Positions 1 through 7,044 of a stretch of 64,000 nucleotides of DNA are shown piece after piece; positions within the stretch are counted from its first letter, which is position 1, and each line of letters begins with the position of its first letter. The DNA is from Aquibium microcysteis (lineage in GTDB: Bacteria > Pseudomonadota > Alphaproteobacteria > Rhizobiales > Rhizobiaceae). A program made the position numbers and the translations under genes. Under the pieces are notes generated by a model, which saw only the letters and a list, made by a program, of their open reading frames with translations, did no database searches and was not told the DNA's origin. The DNA is taken from the NCBI RefSeq assembly GCF_014495845.1, contig NZ_CP061080.1, forward strand, positions 1,601,001 to 1,665,000, written 5' to 3'.

Positions 1-2
1 TG

Positions 3-326
3 TCGTCGGGCGCGCGTGCCGGCCTGACCGCCTTCCTCGCCGGCATCGCCCGCACGGTGGCGGACCGCAACGTCACCATCAACGCCATCCTGCCCGGCAA
101 GTTCGACACCGACCGCATCCGCAAGACCGTCGTCTACGCGGCCGAGAAATCGGGCCTGAGCCTCGAGGAGCAGACGAAGCGCACCGCGCAGGCCATCCCC
201 GCCGGCCGGCTCGGACGGCCCGAGGAATTCGGCCGCACTTGCGCCTTCCTGTGCTCCGCCCATGCCGGCTACATCACCGGCCAGAACGTCATCCTGGACG
301 GCGGCCTGTTCAACAGCGCCTTCTGA
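3..326 (+). CDS. SDR-family oxidoreductase, C-terminal part (5' end outside window)
   Basis: The reading frame is open from base 3 and stops at 326, so only the C-terminal 107 residues are present. The Rossmann-fold part with the cofactor motif lies off the window. Visible are the helix after the active site (GARAGLTAFLAGIAR), the VTINAILPG segment that follows the active site in short-chain dehydrogenases, and the usual C-terminus ending in the GQN..LDGG motif. At the place where SDRs carry Tyr-x3-Lys this protein reads Ser-Ser-Gly-Ala-Arg, so both catalytic residues appear replaced. I recall SDR subgroups with this same SxGARxGLT pattern, so it may be a family trait. It ends 31 bases before an FAH-family hydrolase and is probably co-transcribed with it. 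Substrate unknown. Confidence 0.85.
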   Translation, partial: SSGARAGLTAFLAGIARTVADRNVTINAILPGKFDTDRIRKTVVYAAEKSGLSLEEQTKRTAQAIPAGRLGRPEEFGRTCAFLCSAHAGYITGQNVILDGGLFNSAF

Positions 327-357
327 ATCCCTGTCGCACCCTTCCCCGGAGGAACCC

Positions 358-1200
358 TTGAAGCTCGTCAGATTCGGCCCCGCGGGCCACGAGAAGCCCG
401 GCATCGTCGATGCCGGCGGCATTATCCGCGACGTCTCCTCCATCGTGGCCGATTTCGGCCCGGAGACGATCTCGCCTGCCCTGAAGGACAAGCTCGCCGG
501 GATCGACCCGGCGTCGCTGCCGGCCGCGCCCGAAGGTGCGCGCATCGGCGCGCCGGTGAGCCGCATCGGCCACTTCATCGCCATCGGTCTCAACTATGCC
601 GATCACGCCGCCGAAACAGGCGCGCCGATCCCCAAGGAGCCGATCGTCTTCTCCAAGGCGCCGAGCTGCCTGTCGGGGCCCAACGACGACGTCCTGATGC
701 CGAAGGGCTCGGTCAAGCTCGACTGGGAGGTCGAACTGGCCATCGTCATCGGCGAGCGCTGCGACTACGTCTCGAAGGAGGATGCGCTGTCGAAGGTGTT
801 CGGCTACGCGCTCTGCAACGACGTGTCGGAGCGCGAATACCAGGCCGAGCGCGGCGGCCAGTGGATCAAGGGCAAGAGCGCGCCGACCTTCGGCCCGCTC
901 GGCCCCTGGATCGTCACCGCCGACGAGATCCCCGATCCGCAGGCGCTGTCGATGTTCCTCGACGTGAACGGGCAGCGCGCCCAGACCGGCTCGACGGCGA
1001 CGATGATCTTCACTTGCGCCGAGATCGTCTCCTACCTCTCGGAATTCATGGTGCTGGAACCCGGCGACGTCATCACCACCGGCACGCCGCCCGGCGTCGG
1101 CCTCGGCATGAAGCCGCCGCGCTTCCTGAAGGCCGGCGACACGATGCATCTCGGCATCGAGGGGCTGGGCGAGCAGCGCCAGACGGTCATCACGCGGTAG
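358..1200 (+). CDS. Fumarylacetoacetate hydrolase (FAH) family protein
   Basis: 280 residues with a TTG start, chosen because a strong GGAGGAA ribosome site (348-354) lies just upstream and the product then begins MKLVRFGP, the usual start of this family. Members are Mg2+-dependent enzymes that cleave or isomerise 2,4-diketo acids or related oxo-acids. The metal-binding E-x-E is at about residues 124-126 (DWEVELAIVIG), the conserved NDVSERE segment at about 155-161, and the C-terminal GTPPGVG loop at about 241-247. The family includes 2,4-diketo-3-deoxyfuconate hydrolases, homoprotocatechuate isomerases and proteins annotated as ureidoglycolate lyase; sequence alone does not decide. Its SDR neighbour would fit a sugar-acid or aromatic catabolic pathway, but that is inference. 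Confidence 0.88.
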   Translation: MKLVRFGPAGHEKPGIVDAGGIIRDVSSIVADFGPETISPALKDKLAGIDPASLPAAPEGARIGAPVSRIGHFIAIGLNYADHAAETGAPIPKEPIVFSKAPSCLSGPNDDVLMPKGSVKLDWEVELAIVIGERCDYVSKEDALSKVFGYALCNDVSEREYQAERGGQWIKGKSAPTFGPLGPWIVTADEIPDPQALSMFLDVNGQRAQTGSTATMIFTCAEIVSYLSEFMVLEPGDVITTGTPPGVGLGMKPPRFLKAGDTMHLGIEGLGEQRQTVITR

Positions 1201-1293
1201 GCGGCGCCGGCCGCGTCGCGAGCGCTCCCGGCGGTCTCGACGCGGCATCTCGGCCGGTCTAGGCTCGCGCATCCTCTCCTGCGCGAGGCTGCG

Positions 1294-2454
1294 ATGACGC
1301 TCCATCCGCCGACGAAGCCATCCTGGAACGGCCTCACCGAAACGCGGCCGACGCTGCCGTCGAGCGCCTATCTCTCCGACGAAGCCTTCCGCCGCGATCT
1401 CGACGCCATCTGGTACAGGCACTGGATCCACGTCTGCCGGTCGAGCGACCTCGCCGAGCCGCGCGCGTTCCGCCTCACCCGCATCGGCGACCAGGAGATC
1501 CTCCTCCTGCGCCACGAGGACGGCGGCCTGCGCGCCTTCCACAACAGCTGCCGGCATCGGGGTGCGGCACTGAAGAGCGAGGAATGCGGGCGGCTCGCCG
1601 GCCGGCTGATCGTCTGCCCCTACCATGCCTGGTCCTATTCGATGGACGGCGCGCTGGTGCGCACGTCGAGCAAGGTCCTCCCCGCGGGTTTCGACAAGGC
1701 GGCGCACGGGCTTTACCCGGTGGCGGTCTCCGAATGGCGCGGCTTCGTCTTCGTCAACCTCGCCGCCGGACCGGGCGCGGCCGTCGACGGCTTCGACGGC
1801 GATCCGGGGACGCTTGCCAGCTGGCCACTGGAGCGGCTGGAGCGCGGCCCCGTCTACCGCAAGGAGATCGCCTGCAACTGGAAGGTCTTCTGGGAGAACT
1901 TCAACGAGTGCCTGCACTGCCCGGGCGTCCACCCGGAGCTCTCGGCGCTGGTGCCGATCTACGGCCGCGGCCTGATGGAGCGGCGCGACGATCCCGCCTG
2001 GCAGGCGCATGCCGACGACGACGCACCGCAATTTTCCGGCCGGCTGCGCGACGGTGCCGAGACGTGGTCGCGCGACGGCAGCGCGCAGGGCCGCGCCTTC
2101 GCCGGCCTGACGGAAGCGGACCGGCGGGCCGGGCAGAGCTACGTCACCCACCTGCCCTCCTTCTTCGTCGTCGGCCATGCCGACTATGTCCGCAGCGTCA
2201 GCCTGCGCCCGCTCGGGCCATCGCGCACCGAACTCACCGCCGAATGGTACTTCGCCGAGGAGACCCGGCCCGAAACGGCCGAGGCGCTCGACAACGTCGT
2301 CGCCTTCGGCACGCTGGTGCTCGACCAGGACGCCGCGATCTGCGAGGTCAACCAGCGCGGGCTTTCCGCCCTGCCGCACCGGCACGGCACGCTGATGCCG
2401 GAGGAATACGAGATCGCCCGCTTCCACGGCTGGGTGGCGGCGCGGACGGGCTGA
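1294..2454 (+). CDS. Rieske non-heme iron oxygenase, alpha subunit
   Basis: 386 residues. The N-terminal Rieske [2Fe-2S] domain has C-x-H (CRHRG, about residue 86) and C-x2-H (CPYHAW, about residue 108). The C-terminal catalytic domain has the ferrous-iron motif ENFNECLHCPGVHPE (about 201-215), with the bridging acidic residue and two histidines. Such proteins form the oxygenase part of aromatic-ring dioxygenases or of choline/glycine-betaine/carnitine monooxygenases; length and Rieske spacing fit the latter single-component group at least as well. No ferredoxin, reductase or beta subunit gene is adjacent, so electrons must come from a partner encoded elsewhere. Start is the ATG at 1294; the ribosome site is weak. 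Substrate not assignable from sequence. Confidence 0.88.
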   Translation: MTLHPPTKPSWNGLTETRPTLPSSAYLSDEAFRRDLDAIWYRHWIHVCRSSDLAEPRAFRLTRIGDQEILLLRHEDGGLRAFHNSCRHRGAALKSEECGRLAGRLIVCPYHAWSYSMDGALVRTSSKVLPAGFDKAAHGLYPVAVSEWRGFVFVNLAAGPGAAVDGFDGDPGTLASWPLERLERGPVYRKEIACNWKVFWENFNECLHCPGVHPELSALVPIYGRGLMERRDDPAWQAHADDDAPQFSGRLRDGAETWSRDGSAQGRAFAGLTEADRRAGQSYVTHLPSFFVVGHADYVRSVSLRPLGPSRTELTAEWYFAEETRPETAEALDNVVAFGTLVLDQDAAICEVNQRGLSALPHRHGTLMPEEYEIARFHGWVAARTG

Positions 2455-2549
2455 GGCGCGAATCGGCTGCGCCAAAACCCGGTTCTTCGAGGATTTGCGC
2501 GGCGCCTCGCCGGTGCTATCCTGGCGCCGTCACACGGAGCGCCCCCCCG

Positions 2550-2882
2550 ATGCGTTACGCCCTCGTCGCCTTCGTCCTTGCCGTCTCCTCGGCTCCCGCA
2601 GGCGCCGGCTGCTTCGAGGATCTCGGCGGAACCGGCTGCACCAACGATTCTCTGTTCTCCGAAGCGGAACTTCGCCGCCTCTCCTGCGAGAACCTCTGGT
2701 ACGTCCGGAATTCGGTCTACGACGACAACGGCTTCTGCTTCCGCACGAAGAGGGCGCAGTCGGTGTTCGAGAACGCCGACTGCTACGTGCAGGAGATGGG
2801 CCGGGTGAAGCTCAATTCCTACGAGCGCCAGAACGTCGCCCGCATCCAGAAGGTCGAGCGCCAGAAATCCTGCCCGCGCTGA
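2550..2882 (+). CDS. Small secreted YARHG-like protein
   Basis: 110 residues. Residues 1-20 form a signal peptide (MRYALVAFVLAVSSAPAGAG) and the rest is a Cys-containing soluble domain. The central LWYVRNSVYDDNGFCF resembles the YARHG domain of short periplasmic proteins common in Rhizobiales, whose function is unknown. Six cysteines remain after the signal peptide, so disulfides are likely. The ATG at 2550 is chosen because it places the signal peptide at the N-terminus; the frame is open far upstream only because it runs antiparallel to the oxygenase frame. The gene stops 3 bases before the end of the convergent MFS gene. Confidence 0.75.
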   Translation: MRYALVAFVLAVSSAPAGAGCFEDLGGTGCTNDSLFSEAELRRLSCENLWYVRNSVYDDNGFCFRTKRAQSVFENADCYVQEMGRVKLNSYERQNVARIQKVERQKSCPR

Positions 2883-2885
2883 GGC

Positions 2886-4085
2886 TCACATCCGTTTCGG
2901 CAGGTAGACGAAGGTCACCACGCCGCACGACGCCACGAAGAGGCCGAGCGTGACGAAGACCGAGCCGAGGCCGAAGAAGGCGAGCGTGACCGAATAGACC
3001 AGCGGCGGCAGGAGTTCCGACAGGTCGAGATAGGTGCGGTAGACAGCCGTCATCCGGGCTCGTTCCCACACGCGGACGCTGCGCATGAAGGCGGTCGAGC
3101 CGAGCGCGTCGAGCGCGATGCAGAAGAAGGCGGCGAGCAGCAGGAACACGGCCGCGGCGATCGGCGCCTCGCTCCCGGCGGTACCGGCCGCGACCAGCAT
3201 GGCGCCGGTGACGAAGAAGGCCATCGACATCACCTTGCGCGCGCCGAAGCGGCGGCCGGCCCAGCCCCAGATCAGCGCCGAGAACAAGAGCGCGTTGCCG
3301 GCCGACACGATCATCCCGCCGGCCAGTTCGCCCTGGCCGGAGGTGACCATCAGGATCGGCGCATAGACGAAGAAAGTGGTCCAGAAGCACGAACGGCCGA
3401 AGGCGATCAGCCAGGCGAGGCGCAGCCGCGGCTGGCGGATGAAGCGGCCGATGTTGGCCAGCGGGCTCGCCGGCCGGGTCGTGCCGGGACGGATCATCGC
3501 ATTGTCGCTCAGGCGGAAGAACCAGAACAGGCAGAGCAGCACCAGCCCGGTCACGATCGGCACCGCCTGCGCGGCGAGGATGCCGTGGTTGACGTAAAGC
3601 ACGACGCCGAGCGTCGGCCCGCCGGTCCAGGCGAAGGTCGACCAGGCCATCCGCAGCGATTCGGAGCGCATGAACTGCGTCTTGCGGATGTGGTCCATGA
3701 TGTAGAGGTTGAGCGTGATCGACAGCGCGCTGGCGCCCATCACGCGGCAGAGCATGCCGGCCATCTGGCTCCACAGCCATGGCGTCAGGAAGAGCAGCGC
3801 GCCCAGGATCAGCCCGCCGACGCCCGCCGTGTAGACCCAGCGCCGCGCGAACCGCTCGATGAGCAGCGGCATGAACAGCGTGACCGAGATGCCGGCCAGC
3901 GCCACCGCGGTGTAGACGAGCGACACCGCCTGCTCGTCGCGCAGAACGTCGTAGACCTGGATCGGGATGACGCTCGACACCGAGGCGCGGGCGAAGGACT
4001 CCACCGCGTAGAGGATCGCGAAAGTGTGTGCGCCCGGCGTCTTCAGCGCCGGAAGCCAGATTGGATGCCGGACCTGAGTCGCCAT
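2886..4085 (-). CDS. MFS transporter
   Basis: 399 residues and strongly hydrophobic, with about ten to twelve predicted membrane helices and the short basic loops expected of major facilitator transporters (for example LIERFARRW after helix 2 and WGWAGRRFGARK after helix 7). The protein begins MATQVRHPIWLPAL; this ATG is chosen because the hydrophobic core starts soon after it and the upstream in-frame sequence is non-hydrophobic and unlike a transporter. No substrate-specific motif is recognised; drug or metabolite efflux is the default guess. It is transcribed away from the acyltransferase-like gene at 4293, leaving a 207-base shared promoter region, and ends almost in contact with the YARHG-like gene. 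Confidence 0.85.
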   Translation of the reverse strand: MATQVRHPIWLPALKTPGAHTFAILYAVESFARASVSSVIPIQVYDVLRDEQAVSLVYTAVALAGISVTLFMPLLIERFARRWVYTAGVGGLILGALLFLTPWLWSQMAGMLCRVMGASALSITLNLYIMDHIRKTQFMRSESLRMAWSTFAWTGGPTLGVVLYVNHGILAAQAVPIVTGLVLLCLFWFFRLSDNAMIRPGTTRPASPLANIGRFIRQPRLRLAWLIAFGRSCFWTTFFVYAPILMVTSGQGELAGGMIVSAGNALLFSALIWGWAGRRFGARKVMSMAFFVTGAMLVAAGTAGSEAPIAAAVFLLLAAFFCIALDALGSTAFMRSVRVWERARMTAVYRTYLDLSELLPPLVYSVTLAFFGLGSVFVTLGLFVASCGVVTFVYLPKRM

Positions 4086-4292
4086 GATGTCCCGAAGTTT
4101 CGCCAGAGCGACATCTGGCAGGCGCCCCGTCGCCGCCGATGACAGGAATGCGACGCGTCCATGACGCAAAACCGGTCGGCCCACGCAAAGCCCGCCACTG
4201 GCCCAGCGTGTGGGGTTCGCCCAAAACGTCGGCCCCGTCTGCGTCGGATACCGGCCTTGCGCGTTTCCTGCTATCGCATCGACGGAAACGCC

Positions 4293-5291
4293 ATGACCGA
4301 GCCCGACACACCCATGCCATCTCCTGTCCGCCACCGGCGAATCGAAGCGATCGACCTCGCCCGCGGCGTGGCGCTGATCGCGATGGCGATCTATCATTTC
4401 ACCTGGGACCTCGAATTCTTCGGCTATGTCGAACCGGGCCTGACGACGGTCGGCGGGTGGAAGCTGTTTGCCCGCTCGATCGCCTCGTCCTTCCTGTTCC
4501 TCGTCGGCGCCAGCCTGTTCCTGGCGCATGCGCAGGGCGTGCGCTGGCGCGGTTTCGGCATCCGCATCGCGATGGTGGCGGGTGCGGCGCTGGCCATCAG
4601 CGTCGCGACCTATGTCGCCATGCCCGAGACCTTCATCTTCTTCGGCATCCTGCACCAGATCGCGCTGGCGAGCCTGCTCGGGCTCGCCTTCCTGCGGCTT
4701 CCCTGGTGGCTCGTGCTCGTGCTGGCCGCCGGCGTCATCGCCGCGCCGGCCTGGCTCACCTCGCCCGTCTTCGATCCCGCCTGGTGGTGGTGGACGGGCT
4801 TGTCCGAGACGCGGCCGCGCTCCAACGATTTCGTGCCGCTGTTTCCGTGGTTCGGTGCGGTGCTGGGCGGCATTGCCGCAGCCATGATCGCCGAGCGCAT
4901 CGGCCTCTTCGACAGGCTGTCGCGCCTGACAGTGCCGGCCTGGACCGCGCCGCTCGGCTTCCTCGGCCGGCACAGCCTTGCCTTCTACCTGATCCACCAG
5001 CCGGTGCTGATCGGCTGCGTCTTCCTGTTCGCACAGGTGGTTCCGCCGCAGGTCGAGACGCCGCAGGTGCAGTTCCGCCAGGCCTGCGAGCGCACATGCT
5101 CGGCCGAGCGCGACGAGGAATTCTGCAGCGCCTACTGCGTCTGCGTGCTCGATGCGCTGGAGAGCGAGAACATGCTCGACGGACTGTTCTCGGGTCGCCA
5201 GAATGAATCCGAGCGGCAGACGGTGGCCGCAGTCGCCGCCATCTGCACGGACGAGACCGAGACCGCGCCTGCGACGGGAGGGAACCAGTGA
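4293..5291 (+). CDS. DUF1624 (heparan-alpha-glucosaminide N-acetyltransferase-like) membrane protein
   Basis: 332 residues. It opens with RRIEAIDLARGVALIAMAIYHF, the hallmark start of the DUF1624/HGSNAT-like acyltransferase family, and has about eight membrane helices. The histidine at the end of that motif and GILHQIALASLLGL and HSLAFYLIHQPVLI (also seen in acyltransferase-3 proteins) support transmembrane acyl transfer to a glycan or lipid head group. After the last helix there is an extra soluble tail of about 85 residues containing five cysteines spaced C-x3-C-x8-C-x3-C-x-C, then an acidic end. The next gene starts with GTG overlapping this stop by 4 bases, so the two are translationally coupled. 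Actual acceptor unknown. Confidence 0.82.
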   Translation: MTEPDTPMPSPVRHRRIEAIDLARGVALIAMAIYHFTWDLEFFGYVEPGLTTVGGWKLFARSIASSFLFLVGASLFLAHAQGVRWRGFGIRIAMVAGAALAISVATYVAMPETFIFFGILHQIALASLLGLAFLRLPWWLVLVLAAGVIAAPAWLTSPVFDPAWWWWTGLSETRPRSNDFVPLFPWFGAVLGGIAAAMIAERIGLFDRLSRLTVPAWTAPLGFLGRHSLAFYLIHQPVLIGCVFLFAQVVPPQVETPQVQFRQACERTCSAERDEEFCSAYCVCVLDALESENMLDGLFSGRQNESERQTVAAVAAICTDETETAPATGGNQ

Positions 5292-5764
5292 ACGCCTACG
5301 AAGCACGTCCGAACCGGCTGCCCTGGCCGCCGATGATCTATGTTTTCGCGATCGTGCTCGCTGCCCTGCTCTCCTGGACGGTCCCCCTGCCCTGGATCCC
5401 GCGCCCGCTGTCGGACATCCTGTTCGCCGTCGGAATCGTCATGATCGCAGGTGTCGTGGCCATCGACGTTTCCGCCATGCGCACCCTGCACAGGGCGCGA
5501 ACCACGATCATGCCGCATCGCGGCTCCGAGCACCTGGTCTCTTCGGGTCCGTTCTCCTTCTCGCGCAACCCGATCTATCTCGCCAACACGATGCTCACCT
5601 TCGGCATCGGGCTCATCGCGGGCAGCGTCTGGTTCCTGCTGCTCGGGCTCACGGCGGCCTTCGCGACCCAGAAACTCGCCATCGAGCGCGAGGAGAAGCA
5701 TCTCGAGGCGCGCTTCGGAAAGAAGTACCGGGACTATCGCAAGAAGGTGCGGCGCTGGATCTGA
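5288..5764 (+). CDS. Isoprenylcysteine carboxyl methyltransferase-family membrane protein
   Basis: 158 residues with four or five membrane helices. The C-terminal half has the family signature: FSFSRNPIYLANTM followed by an ExxHLEARFGKKYRDYRKKVRRW tail. This is the ICMT/PEMT fold, which uses S-adenosylmethionine to methylate small lipids or other substrates at the membrane. Bacteria lack the eukaryotic prenyl-CAAX substrates, so the real substrate is unknown. GTG start, with the GTGA overlap on the upstream acyltransferase gene; the pair probably forms a two-gene operon modifying an envelope lipid or glycan (inference). Confidence 0.85.
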   Translation: MNAYEARPNRLPWPPMIYVFAIVLAALLSWTVPLPWIPRPLSDILFAVGIVMIAGVVAIDVSAMRTLHRARTTIMPHRGSEHLVSSGPFSFSRNPIYLANTMLTFGIGLIAGSVWFLLLGLTAAFATQKLAIEREEKHLEARFGKKYRDYRKKVRRWI

Positions 5765-5792
5765 GCGGCACCCGGCGAGGAGGCCCGCCCGC

Positions 5793-6179
5793 TCAGGTGT
5801 TGACGCCGAGTTCCACGAGCCGCTCGACGCAGGATTCCTCGGCCTGGTCCAGCTCTGCCAGCGTCTCTTCCAGGTCGCGGCGCTTCTGGCGCAGGTCGGA
5901 ACGCTTCTCCTCGATGCGCTTGATCATCAGCTTCAGCTGGCCGACCTCGCCGGGCGGCGTCTTGTACATCTGGATGATCTCGCGGATCTCCGAGATCGAG
6001 AAGCCGAGCCGCTTGCCGCGCATGATCTGCTTGACGAGATGTCGGTCGGAAGGACGGAACAGCCGGGTGCGACCGCGCCGGACCGGCTGGATCAGCCCCT
6101 CGTCCTCGTAGAAGCGCAGGGTGCGGGTGGAGATCTCGAACTCCCGGGTCAGCTCCGTGATCGTGTAGTATTCCCGCAT
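5793..6179 (-). CDS. liuR: MerR-family transcriptional regulator, LiuR-like
   Basis: 128 residues. The N-terminal winged HTH reads YYTITELTREFEISTRTLRFYEDEGLI, the MerR signature. It is followed by the second HTH half and a coiled-coil dimerisation helix (about residues 75-118). There is no metal-binding cysteine cluster, only one Cys near the C-terminus. Length and DNA-binding residues match the LiuR-type regulators that control branched-chain amino-acid and acyl-CoA degradation in proteobacteria. A sequence very like the LiuR operator lies 49-64 bases upstream, supporting both the identification and autoregulation. No liu/ivd catabolic genes are in the window. The symbol is given on this combined evidence, not on a search. 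Confidence 0.75.
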   Translation of the reverse strand: MREYYTITELTREFEISTRTLRFYEDEGLIQPVRRGRTRLFRPSDRHLVKQIMRGKRLGFSISEIREIIQMYKTPPGEVGQLKLMIKRIEEKRSDLRQKRRDLEETLAELDQAEESCVERLVELGVNT

Positions 6180-6197
6180 GCCATGCCCGCCTAAAGC

Positions 6198-6215
6198 GAT
6201 TTCAGTGCTGAAATC
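6198..6215. promoter_or_regulatory. Near-perfect 18-bp inverted repeat in front of merR
   Basis: GATTTCAG-TG-CTGAAATC: two perfect 8-base arms around a 2-base centre, 19-36 bases upstream of the merR start codon. It could be an operator near the transcription start, or a hairpin in the leader. It differs in sequence from the LiuR-like box nearby. Confidence 0.5.
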
Positions 6216-6227
6216 CTTGGCACGGCA

Positions 6228-6243
6228 TTTACGTAAAAGTCAA
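6228..6243 (-). promoter_or_regulatory. LiuR-like operator (TTTACGTAAAAGTCAA)
   Basis: Read on the merR strand this is TTGACTTTTACGTAAA, close to the LiuR consensus as I remember it (TTGACGTTTACGTAAA). MerR-family regulators bind the long spacer between the -35 and -10 boxes, and the position 49 bases upstream of the merR start fits an autoregulated promoter. The TTGAC half may itself serve as the -35 element. Confidence 0.6.
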
Positions 6244-6300
6244 TTCCGCAGGCCATGGCCGGGCAGGCGATGCTGATCGCCGCGAGGATCGCTGCAGCGC

Positions 6301-7044
6301 TCATGCCGCCGGAAGCGGCCCGAACCTGATCCTGAAGCGGCGGTTCTCTCGCCCCTTCTTCTCGATCTTGGCGATGTGGATCGCGCCGACTTCCTGCGTC
6401 TCCGAGACATGGGTGCCGCCGCAGGGCTGGCTGTCGACCGACGAGTCCTCGCCGATGCAGACGAGGCGGATGCGGCCGGCACCCGTGGGCGGGCGAACGT
6501 TCTTCGACTTCACGAGGCCGGGATTGGCGGCGAGTTCCTCGGCGCTGATCCAGCGGTTGAAGATCGGATGGTTCGCGTCGACGAGGTCCATCATCGCCTG
6601 CGTGATGCCCTCGCGGGTCACGCCCGCGTCGGGAATGTCGAGATCGACGCGCGATTCCTCCTCGCCGACCGAGGCGCCGGTGATCGGAAAGGGACAGACG
6701 ACGCTGAGCAGGTGGCAGGCCGTGTGCATGCGCATCAGCCTGTAGCGGCGGTCCCAGTCGATGTGGAGCACGAGAATCTCGCCGACCGAGGGTACCGGCT
6801 GGTCGGGCGCAGGGACATGGATGATCTCCTCCTTCGTCTCGCCGGTCACGGTGCCGGCGATGACGATCCGCGAGCCGTCGGCGCGCTCGAAGAAGCCCGT
6901 GTCGCCGGGCTGGCCGCCGGAGGTGGCATAGAAGTTGGTCCGGTCCAGGACGATGCCGCCGCGCTCGTCGACGGCCACGACCGTCCCCTCGGCGGTGGAC
7001 AGATACGCGTCCTCGCGAAACAGGATCTCGGTGGAGTGGCCCAT
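6301..7044 (-). CDS. AlaX-type alanyl-tRNA editing protein
   Basis: 247 residues. This is the free-standing editing domain that hydrolyses mischarged Ser-tRNA(Ala) or Gly-tRNA(Ala). The N-terminal barrel contains FYATSGGQPGDTG, as in the editing region of AlaRS. The zinc site is visible as HTACHLLS (about residue 105) and the later C-x3-H in SQPCGGTHVSE (about residue 210). Its ATG shares one base with the stop of the upstream cysteine synthase gene (TGATG), so the two are coupled. It is 121 bases upstream of merR. The C-terminus ends RFRIRFGPL, typical of the family. Confidence 0.9.
   Translation of the reverse strand: MGHSTEILFREDAYLSTAEGTVVAVDERGGIVLDRTNFYATSGGQPGDTGFFERADGSRIVIAGTVTGETKEEIIHVPAPDQPVPSVGEILVLHIDWDRRYRLMRMHTACHLLSVVCPFPITGASVGEEESRVDLDIPDAGVTREGITQAMMDLVDANHPIFNRWISAEELAANPGLVKSKNVRPPTGAGRIRLVCIGEDSSVDSQPCGGTHVSETQEVGAIHIAKIEKKGRENRRFRIRFGPLPAA

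Noticed and set aside
310..2475. A 721-codon open frame on the minus strand across the FAH hydrolase and Rieske oxygenase genes
   Set aside because: Antisense to two clear enzymes with catalytic motifs; low-complexity Arg/Ala/Gly translation, no domain.
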